From assembly GCF_030814015.1 (NCBI RefSeq), contig NZ_JAUSUL010000001.1, forward strand, positions 400,001 to 464,000: a DNA stretch of 64,000 nt, in the 5' to 3' direction. Position 1 is the stretch's first letter, and each line of letters begins with the position of its first letter. A program made the position numbers and the translations under genes. This DNA is from Amorphus orientalis (GTDB taxonomy: Bacteria; Pseudomonadota; Alphaproteobacteria; Rhizobiales; Amorphaceae). A model generated the notes under the pieces. The model saw only the letters and a program-made list of their open reading frames with translations, did no database searches and had not been told where the DNA came from. Positions 17,278 to 25,554 of the stretch are shown piece after piece.

Positions 17278-18936
17278 GTGACCGATGAGAGCGCGACCGC
17301 CGAAGAAGAAGCCGTTGCCAGCCCCGACGGGGAGGCCAACCTGATCGAGACCGACTACACGATCGGTCAGGACAACATTCAGCCGAGCATCGGTCCCGTC
17401 GGATTCGATATCCACAACCCGGTCTTCATGATCTCGGGCCTGACCATCGTTGCGTTCGTGATCTTCGCGATCGCCGCGCCGGAGCAGGCCGGGACCCTGT
17501 TCGGCTGGCTCCGCCCGACGCTGACGGAGACGTTCGACGTCCTGTTTCTGACCGCCGGCGACATTTTCGTCGTCCTGGCGCTGGTTCTCATGGTGTCTCC
17601 GCTCGGCAAGGTGCGGATCGGCGGCACGGAGGCAACGCCGGACTATTCGTACACCGGCTGGTTCGCGATGCTGTTTGCCGCCGGTATGGGCATCGGCCTG
17701 ATGTTCTTCGGCGTTTCGGAGCCGATCTCGCACTATACGTCATCGCTGGCCGCAGACGCTGGCTCACCGGAGAGCTGGGCACCCCTCGCGGGGGCCGCCG
17801 GCGTTGAAATGGAAGCCCGCCGCCTCAGCATGGCCGCGACCATCTTCCACTGGGGCCTGCATCCCTGGGCGATCTACGCCATCGTCGGACTGTCGCTGGC
17901 CATCTTCGCCTACAACAAGGGCCTGCCGCTCTCGGTCCGCTCGATGTTCTATCCGCTGTTCGGCGAGCGTGTGTGGGGCTGGACCGGCCACATCATCGAT
18001 ATCCTGGCGGTGTTCGCCACGTTGTTCGGCCTGGCCACGTCGCTCGGCATCGGCGCCCAGCAGGCCAACGCCGGCCTCGAGTTCCTGTTCGGCATCCCGC
18101 AGACCGAACTGTCGATGGTCATTCTGATCGCGGCGATCACCTGCGTGGCGCTGGTCTCGGTGGTTGCCGGCCTCGACGCCGGCGTGAAGCGGCTGTCGGA
18201 GATCAACATGGTCCTGGCGGCGCTGCTGCTCGCCTTCGTGATCCTGGTGGGCCCGACCGTCGCCATCGCGACCGGCTTCTTCGGCAACCTTCTCGCATAT
18301 GCCGAGTACCTGCCGGAGCTGGCGAACCCGTTCGGACGGACGGACACCAACTTCAGCCAGGGCTGGACGTCGTTCTACTGGGCCTGGTGGATCTCCTGGT
18401 CGCCGTTCGTGGGCATGTTCATCGCCCGCGTCAGCCGCGGCCGGACGGTGCGCGAGTTCATCTTCTGCGTGCTGCTCGTCCCGTCGCTGGTCTCGGTGCT
18501 GTGGATGACGGCATTCGGCGGAACCGCGATCACCATGCTCAACGACGGCTATCAGGCGATCGCCGATGCCGATCTCGAGCTGAAGCTGTTCGTCATGCTC
18601 GACGCGCTGCCGCTGGCCGCGATCACGTCGTTCATCGCGATCATCCTGGTGATCGTGTTCTTCGTGACGTCGTCGGACTCCGGCTCGCTGGTGATCGACA
18701 CCATCACGGCGGGCGGCAAGGTGAATGCCCCGGTGCCCCAGCGCATCTTCTGGGCCACGTTCGAGGGCCTGGTGGCGATCGTGCTGCTGCTCGGGGGCGG
18801 CTTGACCGCGCTGCAGGCGGCCGCCGTATCCACCGGCCTGCCCTTCGTCTTCGTGCTCCTTCTGGGCGCCGTCGCCCTGGTCAAGGGCCTGATGAGCGAA
18901 CCGCGCTCCAGTCAGGCGGCCACGCCCGCCGAGTAG
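17278..18936 (+). CDS. BCCT family glycine betaine/choline-type transporter
   Basis: A 552-residue inner-membrane osmolyte carrier with about 12 membrane helices. The glycine-rich stretch AAGMGIGLMFFGVSEP matches the GMGIG motif of BetP-type sodium-coupled carriers. The family tryptophan signature is present as FYWAWWISWSPFVGMF, followed by IARVSRGRTVREF. It starts at a GTG preceded by GAAGGAAAGGA. The N-terminal 45 residues are acidic and soluble; the C-terminal tail is short, so the long BetP-type osmosensory tail is lacking. It forms an apparent operon with the universal stress protein and is closed by a strong terminator at 18957. Confidence 0.92.
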   Translation: MTDESATAEEEAVASPDGEANLIETDYTIGQDNIQPSIGPVGFDIHNPVFMISGLTIVAFVIFAIAAPEQAGTLFGWLRPTLTETFDVLFLTAGDIFVVLALVLMVSPLGKVRIGGTEATPDYSYTGWFAMLFAAGMGIGLMFFGVSEPISHYTSSLAADAGSPESWAPLAGAAGVEMEARRLSMAATIFHWGLHPWAIYAIVGLSLAIFAYNKGLPLSVRSMFYPLFGERVWGWTGHIIDILAVFATLFGLATSLGIGAQQANAGLEFLFGIPQTELSMVILIAAITCVALVSVVAGLDAGVKRLSEINMVLAALLLAFVILVGPTVAIATGFFGNLLAYAEYLPELANPFGRTDTNFSQGWTSFYWAWWISWSPFVGMFIARVSRGRTVREFIFCVLLVPSLVSVLWMTAFGGTAITMLNDGYQAIADADLELKLFVMLDALPLAAITSFIAIILVIVFFVTSSDSGSLVIDTITAGGKVNAPVPQRIFWATFEGLVAIVLLLGGGLTALQAAAVSTGLPFVFVLLLGAVALVKGLMSEPRSSQAATPAE

Positions 18937-18956
18937 ACCGGGGGTCTACCGACAAG

Positions 18957-18992
18957 AAAAGGCCGCGCCGGTTTTCCGGCGCGGCCTTTTTC
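18957..18992 (+). terminator. Intrinsic terminator after the BCCT transporter gene
   Basis: A perfect 15-bp stem: AAAAGGCCGCGCCGG (18957-18971) pairs with CCGGCGCGGCCTTTT (18976-18990), with a TTTT loop and T-rich trailer. The A-rich 5' arm means it can also stop transcription arriving from the opposite strand, here the FliJ-like gene. Confidence 0.92.
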
Positions 18993-19042
18993 ATTTGCGA
19001 TGGCCCGTCTGGGAACTGCTTGCGGGGCCGTCGGCCCCGGCG

Positions 19043-19372
19043 TCAGGCGGCGTCGATCGCGTGCACCATGGAATCGTAGACCTCCCGCACCTGGCGGAGC
19101 TCCTCGGCCGTCGCCGCCCGCCGCTCTTCCAGATCGTCGATGGACGAGGTCAGCTTGTCCCGCCGCTGGCGCGCGGCGCGCGCCGCCGTGGAATAGGCGA
19201 AGTGGTTCGGATCGGAGATGCCGGTCCGCCGTTCTTCGGCTTCGATCTGGGCATCGAGGTCGTCGGCGATGCGCTGGAAGTCGGCAATCATCATGTCGGA
19301 TTGCGCGAGCTGCCGCTCCAGTTCGCGGACCTCGAATTCCTTGGATTTAACTGAGCTTTCGCGCGGTTTCAT
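19043..19372 (-). CDS. fliJ: FliJ-like flagellar export chaperone (short coiled-coil protein)
   Basis: A 109-residue all-helical protein. The central block MMIADFQRIADDLDAQIEAE, then RRTGISDPNHFAYSTAARAA with RQRRDKL, matches the FliJ of Rhizobiales, which acts with the FliI ATPase in flagellar protein export. The ATG at 19372 follows GGGGAGTAAGG. FliJ next to ctrA is the known arrangement in several alphaproteobacteria. It is shorter than the FliJ proteins I know (about 135-145 residues), and no fliI or other flagellar gene is in this window. The name is therefore by similarity and context; the gene may be a retained or repurposed relative. Confidence 0.7.
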   Translation of the reverse strand: MKPRESSVKSKEFEVRELERQLAQSDMMIADFQRIADDLDAQIEAEERRTGISDPNHFAYSTAARAARQRRDKLTSSIDDLEERRAATAEELRQVREVYDSMVHAIDAA

Positions 19373-19465
19373 GACGCCTTACTCCCCATACCGGCGGGCA
19401 CCATAGCCGGAGAACGTTGCCAAAGAGTTGGCGCGAAACCGCCGATTGGGGCGATCGGCGCTACT

Positions 19466-19739
19466 GATTCTTCGGGTTTGGACGCGAACGCCGTTTCGGT
19501 AACCGATCGTTTACGGCTCTTGTTCACCATGGCTTTCGCCCCGGATCGGTTCATCCAGCAGATCCGCGGGTCGATGAATTCGAAAAGGCCGCCGCTTCGT
19601 TAACCGCGTCGGCTCATCGATTGGCTGGTGAAACATGCCGTTTTTGCAGAGCGTTGCGAGAAGCCGTGAATTAAGCGCCGAAGCCCTCTTCTGTCGGGAT
19701 TCGGCATTTGTTAACCATTACGGGTCAGTCTTCCGAATC
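19466..19739 (+). promoter_or_regulatory. ctrA upstream region with three GANTC methylation sites
   Basis: The 450 bases before ctrA contain no gene. They hold GATTC at 19466-19470, GATTC at 19698-19702 and GAATC at 19735-19739, all of the GANTC form recognised by CcrM. TTAAC half-boxes lie near 19600 and at 19711. In Caulobacter a GANTC site in the ctrA promoter couples its transcription to DNA methylation state, and CtrA binds TTAA boxes to regulate itself. The arrangement here fits that logic, though exact promoter positions cannot be read and no full TTAA-N7-TTAA box is present. Confidence 0.6.
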
Positions 19740-19822
19740 GGGACACAGACCACGTCACAGCCGGTTGGCAATTTTCCGGTGAAGACAGCGCGACCGCAGG
19801 CGGGTGGCACGAGGGGATTGGC

Positions 19823-20524
19823 ATGCGCGTATTGCTAATCGAAGATGATCGCGCCACGGCGCAAAGCATCGAGCTGATGCTGAACTCCGAAAAGTTCAAT
19901 GTCTACATCACCGATCTGGGTGAAGAGGGCATCGATCTCGGAAAGTTGTACGATTACGACATCATTCTGCTCGATCTGAACCTGCCGGACGTGTCGGGCT
20001 ATGAAGTCCTGCGGACGCTGCGGGTGGCCAAGGTGTCGACGCCGATCCTGATCCTGTCGGGTCTCGGCAACATCGAGGACAAGGTGCGCGGTCTCGGCGT
20101 CGGCGCCGACGACTACATGACCAAGCCGTTCCACAAGGACGAGCTGGTCGCCCGCATCAACGCCATCGTCCGCCGGTCCAAGGGCCATGCGCAGTCGGTG
20201 ATCCGCACGGGCGAACTCGCGGTCAATCTCGACACCAAGACGGTCGAGGTCGGCGGTCAGCGTGTGCACCTGACCGGCAAGGAGTACCAGATGCTGGAGC
20301 TCCTCTCCCTGCGCAAGGGCACCACGCTGACCAAGGAGATGTTCCTGAACCATCTCTACGGCGGCATGGACGAGCCGGAGCTGAAGATCATCGACGTCTT
20401 CATCTGCAAGCTGCGCAAGAAGCTCTCGGCCGCGACCGGCGGGACGAACTACATCGAGACCGTCTGGGGGCGTGGCTACGTGCTGCGCGAGCTCGACGAG
20501 GAAATCGCGCAGGAATCGGCCTGA
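19823..20524 (+). CDS. ctrA: Cell-cycle response regulator CtrA
   Basis: A 233-residue OmpR-family response regulator that binds TTAA-N7-TTAAC sites and controls replication, division and polarity genes in alphaproteobacteria. The receiver domain has acidic residues at D8-D9, the phosphoacceptor D51 in LLDLNLPD, and K105 in TKPF. The winged-helix DNA-binding domain covers about 125-225 ([17 protein letters not shown], then [10 protein letters not shown], then [10 protein letters not shown]). Length and sequence are near those of Brucella and Caulobacter CtrA (231). The C terminus is ESA rather than the AA known to aid ClpXP proteolysis in Caulobacter. Its phosphodonor gene chpT is the convergent neighbour. 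Confidence 0.96.
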   Translation: MRVLLIEDDRATAQSIELMLNSEKFNVYITDLGEEGIDLGKLYDYDIILLDLNLPDVSGYEVLRTLRVAKVSTPILILSGLGNIEDKVRGLGVGADDYMTKPFHKDELVARINAIVRRSKGHAQSVIRTGELAVNLDTKTVEVGGQRVHLTGKEYQMLELLSLRKGTTLTKEMFLNHLYGGMDEPELKIIDVFICKLRKKLSAATGGTNYIETVWGRGYVLRELDEEIAQESA

Positions 20525-20588
20525 GGCGATCATTCGCCGGCCCGGCGCGCTCGGGCTGGTCGCTATCGTCCAGCGATGATGTCGGGCG

Positions 20589-20611
20589 CGGGCCGGTCGG
20601 GCCCCGGCCCG
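20589..20611. terminator. Hairpin between convergent ctrA and chpT
   Basis: CGGGCCGG (20589-20596) pairs with CCGGCCCG (20604-20611). It lies midway in the 203-base gap between the two convergent stops and could separate the transcripts. There is no T run, so an intrinsic terminator is only a possibility. Confidence 0.35.
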
Positions 20612-20727
20612 TCCGTCGCTGTTTCAGGCCTTCCGCCGCTTCAATGAATCGAGCGGGTCCTGCCCGTCGAGCAGGGGCAGCAATGAGACATGCTCCGGGG
20701 CGCTTGCGTCGGAGCGGACGGCGCCGG

Positions 20728-21363
20728 CTAGCGAGCCGTGATCGTGAAGCGTTCGCCGTCCAGGTCGGTCGCCGCCGTCATGCCGGCCGCCTGCAGCAGC
20801 AGTCCGGTCAGATGAGGTTGGATCGAATGCGGATCGAGAGTGGGATCGCCATCGCCGCCGGTCACCAGCGGCGTCACGTCGGGCACCCGGGCCTTGGGGC
20901 CTTCGGCCTCGATCGCGATGGCCATCGCCTCCCCGTCGAGGTCCGCGCGCACCCGGATCACGCCGCCCCTTGGAATGGCGCGGACCGCGAAGATCACGAG
21001 ATTGAGCAGGACGCGGACGACCGGCCGCGGCGCCACGGCGCTGGGCAGCTCGAGCTCCAGGTCGGCGCGCTCGAAATCGAAATACTCCCTGAGCAGCCTG
21101 GCCGCGTCGTTGAGATCGATCACCGAGCCGGCCGACGACCCCGCCCCGAAGGCCATCCGCATCAGCTGCAGGGACGCGGACGCCTGCCGGGCGCTGCGTC
21201 CCATCAGCTGCAGGGCGAGTTCCCGGTTTTCTTCCGAGTCGTCGCTTTCGAGCATCTCGATCCCGTTGGCGATGGCGCCGACCGGTCCGACGACGTCGTG
21301 GCAGATGCGGCTCGCCAGGAGGCTGGCCAACTCGATGGCACCGGAAAGCTGTGCGGATGACAC
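20728..21363 (-). CDS. chpT: Histidine phosphotransferase ChpT
   Basis: The phosphotransfer protein that moves phosphate from the CckA kinase to CtrA and CpdR. With the GTG start at 21363 it has 211 residues, and the phosphorylated histidine is H22 in SRICHDVVGPVGAI, close to the numbering known for Brucella ChpT. The N-terminal half is a helical dimerisation hairpin; the C-terminal half is a degenerate HATPase-like domain. Reading frames further upstream would add 73 residues of low-quality sequence and are rejected. A ribosome-site-like AAGAGGA lies about 12 bases before the GTG. Position beside ctrA and eipA matches Brucella gene order. Confidence 0.92.
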   Translation of the reverse strand: MSSAQLSGAIELASLLASRICHDVVGPVGAIANGIEMLESDDSEENRELALQLMGRSARQASASLQLMRMAFGAGSSAGSVIDLNDAARLLREYFDFERADLELELPSAVAPRPVVRVLLNLVIFAVRAIPRGGVIRVRADLDGEAMAIAIEAEGPKARVPDVTPLVTGGDGDPTLDPHSIQPHLTGLLLQAAGMTAATDLDGERFTITAR

Positions 21364-21370
21364 GGAACCG

Positions 21371-21417
21371 GAATCCTCTTTTTCGGGAACGGACGCCGCA
21401 GGAAATGCGGGCGAATC
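21371..21417. promoter_or_regulatory. Two GANTC sites in the divergent chpT-eipA promoter interval
   Basis: GAATC at 21371-21375, eight bases before the chpT start, and GAATC at 21413-21417 lie in the 145-base divergent interval. They are potential CcrM methylation sites. No TTAA CtrA box is visible here. Confidence 0.5.
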
Positions 21418-21508
21418 GAATGCCGCAGGGTTACACGCGGGCAGGGACAGTGCCAACCATCTGCCGGACGCTCCGGCGTTGCGGCCGTGTCGCCATGGGA
21501 GAAGTGGA

Positions 21509-22180
21509 ATGATCTCTGAGATCGTCCGGACATGTCGCCGCGCGAGCGTCCGGCTTGCGCTTGCGGCTGTGTTGTCCGGCACCGGCGCGCTGGGAGCGGC
21601 GCACGCGCAGCAGGACCTGACGCCGGCGCCCTCCTATCAGCAGGGTGCCCCCGCCCAGACGGGCCAGCCCCAGTCCAATTCCTACGGAGCGGTGGGCTCC
21701 GACGAATACAGCCCCGAAGAGATCGCCCAGGCGGGCCATCAGTTCTTCGGCGAGGTGTCGGGCGGGCTCGCCACCATCATCGAGCGGGCGTTCTCCAGCT
21801 ACGGGCCGCCGAACGGATACATCCTCGGCGAAGAGGCCTCCGGCGCGCTGGTCGGCGGGCTGCGCTACGGCGAGGGCACGCTCTACACCCGGGGCACCCA
21901 GACCAAGGTCTACTGGCAGGGGCCGTCGCTCGGCTGGGACTTCGGCGGCGACGGCGCCCGGGTCATGACGCTGGTCTACGACCTGCCGTCGGTCGAGGCG
22001 ATCTTCCAGCGCTATGTCGGGGTCAACGGGTCGGCCTATCTGGTGGGCGGCTTCGGGATGACGCTGCTGGCGGCCGACACGACCTACATCATCCCTGTCC
22101 GCTCCGGCGTCGGGGCGCGGCTCGGCATCAATCTGGGCTATCTCAAGTTCACCCGCCGGCCGACCTGGAACCCATTCTGA
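21509..22180 (+). CDS. eipA: Envelope integrity protein EipA (DUF1134 family)
   Basis: A 223-residue secreted protein of the DUF1134 family. The signal peptide covers about residues 1-32, ending in AHA before QQDLTPAP. A variable linker is followed by the conserved domain from about 65, with FGEVSGGLATIIERAFSSYG, GYILGEEASGALVGGLRYGE and GPSLGWDFGGDGARVMTLVY. In Brucella abortus EipA is a small periplasmic barrel needed for envelope integrity and its gene is a CtrA target next to chpT. The same position here supports the name. The ATG at 21509 follows GGGAGAAGTGGA. Confidence 0.88.
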   Translation: MISEIVRTCRRASVRLALAAVLSGTGALGAAHAQQDLTPAPSYQQGAPAQTGQPQSNSYGAVGSDEYSPEEIAQAGHQFFGEVSGGLATIIERAFSSYGPPNGYILGEEASGALVGGLRYGEGTLYTRGTQTKVYWQGPSLGWDFGGDGARVMTLVYDLPSVEAIFQRYVGVNGSAYLVGGFGMTLLAADTTYIIPVRSGVGARLGINLGYLKFTRRPTWNPF

Positions 22181-22202
22181 CCTGACCCGGGTCACAGCGT
22201 CT

Positions 22203-22241
22203 GGGGGCGTTGCCGCGCGGCGGCGGCCGCCCCCTCGTTTT
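22203..22241 (+). terminator. Probable terminator after eipA
   Basis: GGGGGCG (22203-22209) pairs with CGCCCCC (22228-22234), with further GC pairing inside, followed by TCGTTTTCG. The T tract is interrupted, so efficiency is uncertain. Confidence 0.6.
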
Positions 22242-22473
22242 CGTCAATTGTCGCATCGCTTTGGTTCGCGATAAGAAGGGTGGCTGAAGGCCGGGGTCTG
22301 CGGGACAGGACCGCCTGTCGGCTCGAGCCGGCAGGGCGAGGCCGCCGGAGACGGCCCGGCCGCCGCAGTTTGTTTCCGCCCGCGGCCGTCCACGCGATTG
22401 CGCGCGCGGTGTAGGCTTTTTTCGTCCGGCCCGGTGCACCCGGTCGGACCATTGCCCCGAGTGGAGGGACGAA

Positions 22474-24216
22474 GTGGACGATCGGCTGTCGCTCGCAGTG
22501 ACTTACGGACCCTATGTCGCTCTCGTCCTGGCGCTGCTGCTGGCATGGTACTGGCGGCGCTCGGCCCGCCGCGCGCGGACCCGGGCGGAGCGGGCGCGGC
22601 CTCTGGCCATGGCGGAAGCGCGCGCCGAGCGCGACGTCTATCGCGCCGAATACGCCGTCGAGGTCCGCGGGCTGGAGCAGCGCCTGGAGGAGGCCCGGGA
22701 GGCGCTCGCCAAGGCGCGGCTGGCGGCGGCCAGGGACAACAAGCTTCAGTACGACCTTGCCAGGGCCTTGGAGCGTGCCGTCGAGGCGGAATCGGCGAAG
22801 TCACGGCTCGAGCGCGAGCTTTCCGACGAACGGTCCCGTCTTGAGGCCCTGAAGGCCGATCTCACGGCGCGCGAGGGCGACACGGCGACCCAGGCCGGAC
22901 GTCTGGCGGAAGCCGAGCGCGCGGCGCAGGAACTGCGCACCAAGCTCGGTGAGACCGAGGCCGCGCTGAGCGAAGCGCGGGCTGCGCTGGACAGCCGCCG
23001 CGAAGAGGCGGAGACGGCCCAGACCCGGATCACGGCGCTCTCCCAGCAGCTGGAGGATCTGCGCTCTGCCCAGATCAGCGGCGAGGAAGTCGAGGCGCTG
23101 CGCACAAGCCTGAACCGGGCCAACGAGGCGGCGGCAGCCGAAAAGTCCGGGCGGACGACGGCGGAGCGCACCCTCGCCGAGCGCGACAGGGAGCTTTCCG
23201 ACAAGGCGGCCGCCCTGCGCGAGGCCGAACGGCGGGCGGCGGAGGCCGATACCGCCGCGGCTGACAAGGCCAAGGCGCTTGCGGAGAAGGCGGAGGCCCT
23301 GCGCCAGGCGGAACAGGCGCGGGCGGATGCCGAACGCCGGCTCAACGACTACCTCGCGAAAGGCGATCAGGACCGGGTCATGGCCGCCTCCGCCAAGGCC
23401 CGGATCGATCTTCTGTCCCAGGAACTGACGGATCTCCGCTCGGCCCGTGTCAGCGGCGACGAGGCGGCGGCGCTCAAGACCAGCCTTGCGGAAGCCAACG
23501 AAGCGCTCGCCTCCGAGCGCGGCCGCCGGCTCGAGCTGGAAAGTCGGCTGGAGCAGGCGATGCATGCGCCTCAGGCAACGGCGCCGGCGCCGGCGGCTCC
23601 GACTGAAGGTGCCCCGGAGGCGGCGGATGCCAGCGAGCAGCTTCGCCGCAGCCTGAACGAGGCCAACAATGCGCTGGCTGCGGAAAAGAGCCGGCGCATG
23701 GGACTGGAAAGCGAGGCGGAGCGGCTGCGCCGCGAACTTGCCGACGCCGCGTCGGCCGCCGCGGCGGCCCAGGCCGCGGCAGGCGGGACGACCTCCGTCG
23801 CGTCCCCTCCGGCGCGCGCAAACGGGGCCGACAGCTCCGATGCGTTCGACCGTGTCGCGATGACGGCGCAATCGATGGTCGACCATGCCGGCTCCGCCGG
23901 GGCCGAAGCCTCTTCCAAGGAGGCGGACCTCACCGATCTCCGCCATGAGCTCGAGCGGCTGCGCGCGGAAAACGCGGCCCTTGCCCGCTATGCGGACGGC
24001 CACGGCGACGTCGACCGTCTTGAGACCGCGGTGCTGCGCGAACGGCTGCAGGACCTGGCGGCGGAAATTGCGGTCGTTGCCGCGAGAGACCGGGCAGCGG
24101 CAGCGGCGGACGGGCCCGGCACACCCGGCTCGCTGTCGCCGATCGGCGCGCCCGACCAGGGGGCGCCGAGCCTTGCCGCGCGGGTGCGGGCCCTCAGCCG
24201 GCGCAGGCCTGCCTGA
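22474..24216 (+). CDS. Membrane-anchored coiled-coil protein with internal repeats, function unknown
   Basis: I do not recognise this 580-residue protein. One membrane helix (about 11-27) precedes a long alanine-, glutamate- and arginine-rich coiled coil reaching residue 430. Three related repeats are visible: residues 192-234 (LEDLRSAQISGEEVEALRTS), 317-359 (LTDLRSARVSGDEAAALKTS) and a degenerate copy at 388-421 (LRRSLNEANNALAAEKSRR). A Pro/Ala-rich break is at 364-386, and a low-complexity linker covers 425-455. The tail (about 515-580) holds LRERLQDLAAEIAVVAARDR and a Gly/Pro-rich segment. The GTG start follows GTGGAGGGA. It could be a scaffold or envelope-associated filament; position between eipA and an HD-GYP gene suggests, but does not prove, a cell-cycle or polarity role. 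Confidence 0.85.
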   Translation: MDDRLSLAVTYGPYVALVLALLLAWYWRRSARRARTRAERARPLAMAEARAERDVYRAEYAVEVRGLEQRLEEAREALAKARLAAARDNKLQYDLARALERAVEAESAKSRLERELSDERSRLEALKADLTAREGDTATQAGRLAEAERAAQELRTKLGETEAALSEARAALDSRREEAETAQTRITALSQQLEDLRSAQISGEEVEALRTSLNRANEAAAAEKSGRTTAERTLAERDRELSDKAAALREAERRAAEADTAAADKAKALAEKAEALRQAEQARADAERRLNDYLAKGDQDRVMAASAKARIDLLSQELTDLRSARVSGDEAAALKTSLAEANEALASERGRRLELESRLEQAMHAPQATAPAPAAPTEGAPEAADASEQLRRSLNEANNALAAEKSRRMGLESEAERLRRELADAASAAAAAQAAAGGTTSVASPPARANGADSSDAFDRVAMTAQSMVDHAGSAGAEASSKEADLTDLRHELERLRAENAALARYADGHGDVDRLETAVLRERLQDLAAEIAVVAARDRAAAAADGPGTPGSLSPIGAPDQGAPSLAARVRALSRRRPA

Positions 24217-24657
24217 ACGGCTCCTCCGGACCAGTGCCGGGGCTGGGCGTCTGCCGTTATGGCCCGCCCCGCTGCTCGGAGCGCTGTCGCTCCGGGATAA
24301 TGTTAACCAAAGCACCGTTCAGGTCTGGTCGCGCGTCGCCGAAAGACCACATTACCAGAGTCTAATTTGATCGCTCCTTACAGGGAGCGCATCCGATTTG
24401 CGTCCACGAGCCTCGCTCGACGGCGGCTCGGGTCTTTAGTGCTGCGCGGGCTTGGGTCCGGGCAGCGCTTCCGGTCTGGAACGGGTTGCCGGGGTTCGGC
24501 TGATTGGCCGGGGGCTCCTGATCCGGCAACTCCGGGCCGTATTATCGAACCCTTGATCTTCGATCGAAGGGGACTGCCTGTGCCGAAAGGCTTAGGCCGG
24601 GTTTATCGTCCCGTTCGGCAAGGGGACCGGTAGGGCAGGCCGTAAGGCGGTCGATGT
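24217..24657. other. 440-base gene-free interval with two complementary hairpins
   Basis: No credible gene. Hairpin one is CGGAGCG (24277-24283) with CGCTCCG (24288-24294). Hairpin two is CGCTCC (24372-24377) with GGAGCG (24384-24389). Because the arms share the same sequence, they can also pair with each other across about 90 bases. A TTAACC half-box lies near 24303 and a GAGTC site at 24358-24362. It probably holds the promoter and leader of the HD-GYP gene. Confidence 0.45.
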
Positions 24658-25428
24658 GTGCGTGGGGTGGACGATGTGAGCTGGCTGCCTCCTTCGGAGC
24701 GGGAGCGGGGCCGTGTCGGTGTCGAAATGGCTGATGACGGCGAAAATCCGGAATGGCGTCACCGCGTCGATCCATCGGCGGGCGGGCTGATTCCGGGTGT
24801 CGGGCCGGCGACTTCCGAAGGTGATCTGGAGCCCCTCGTCAGCCTGAGGTCCGACCGGGCGGCGGAACGGGCGGAAATTCTGCTCGAGGCGTTGTGGCAT
24901 CGGGAGCCGGACACCGTGGACCATCTCCGGCGGACCGCCGCGGTGGTGGAGGCGGTGGCCCGGAAGCTCGGCTGGCCGGACCCCAAGGTCAGACGGACCC
25001 GGTTTGCGGCCCTGCTGCACGACATCGGAAAGATCGCGATTTCACGGGACCTTATGCGCAAGCCCGGCGCCCTGACCGAGTTGGAGCAGGAGGCCATGCG
25101 CCAGCACGTCGAATTCGGCGACCAGATCCTGAAGGCGTTCGCGTTCCCCCCTTCGATGCGCCGGATCGTCCGCGAACATCACGAGCGGGTCGATGGAAGC
25201 GGCTATCCCAAGGGGCTGCGGGGGGACGAGATCTGCGACGGCGCGCGGCTGCTCACCATTGTGGACATCGCCGATGCGATGCTGTCGCTGCGGCCCTACA
25301 AGGAAGCCATGAGCCTGGACGACGTCCGTGCGGCTCTTTGGGCCGGGCGCGGGACCCTTCTCGATCGCGATCTCGTGGCGCCGGTTCTTGAGGAGATGGG
25401 CATGGGCGGCCCGCCCAAGGTGCAGTGA
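24658..25428 (+). CDS. HD-GYP domain protein, likely cyclic di-GMP phosphodiesterase
   Basis: A protein of up to 256 residues with an HD-GYP domain from about residue 75. Metal and catalytic residues are in HDIGK (121-125), REHHERVDGSGYP (172-184) and ARLLTIVDIADAM. These match phosphodiesterases that open cyclic di-GMP. There is no receiver domain or membrane segment, so the N-terminal 70 residues may be a sensor, a partner site, or partly non-coding. The start is uncertain among GTG codons at 24658 and 24676 and an ATG at 24727. Cyclic di-GMP feeds into CtrA phosphorylation in alphaproteobacteria, so its position near ctrA and chpT is of interest. Confidence 0.85.
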   Translation: MRGVDDVSWLPPSERERGRVGVEMADDGENPEWRHRVDPSAGGLIPGVGPATSEGDLEPLVSLRSDRAAERAEILLEALWHREPDTVDHLRRTAAVVEAVARKLGWPDPKVRRTRFAALLHDIGKIAISRDLMRKPGALTELEQEAMRQHVEFGDQILKAFAFPPSMRRIVREHHERVDGSGYPKGLRGDEICDGARLLTIVDIADAMLSLRPYKEAMSLDDVRAALWAGRGTLLDRDLVAPVLEEMGMGGPPKVQ

Positions 25429-25481
25429 TCCGCCGCCCCCGCTTCGGTCGCGCCCCGAAGGATGAGATGCGTTCCGAGCCA

Positions 25482-25519
25482 GAAAAAAGAGCCGACCCGC
25501 CACGCCGCGGATCGGCTCT
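25482..25519 (-). terminator. Intrinsic terminator of the ATP synthase Fo operon
   Basis: On the reverse strand GAGCCGA (25512-25518 complement) pairs with TCGGCTC (25489-25495 complement), with extra pairing in the CCGCGG-rich loop, followed by a run of six T (complement of 25483-25488). It lies about 36 bases after the atpF stop. Confidence 0.88.
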
Positions 25520-25554
25520 GTTTCGTTCCGGTCGCGGTCGGTTGACCGGGAGGA

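Noticed and set aside
19596-19715. CtrA autoregulatory box upstream of ctrA
   Set aside because: TTAA occurs at about 19600, 19671 and 19711, but none are spaced N7, so only half-boxes can be claimed.
21364-21582. 73-residue N-terminal extension of ChpT
   Set aside because: It overlaps the divergent eipA start and is low-quality sequence. The GTG at 21363 places the phosphohistidine at residue 22, as expected.
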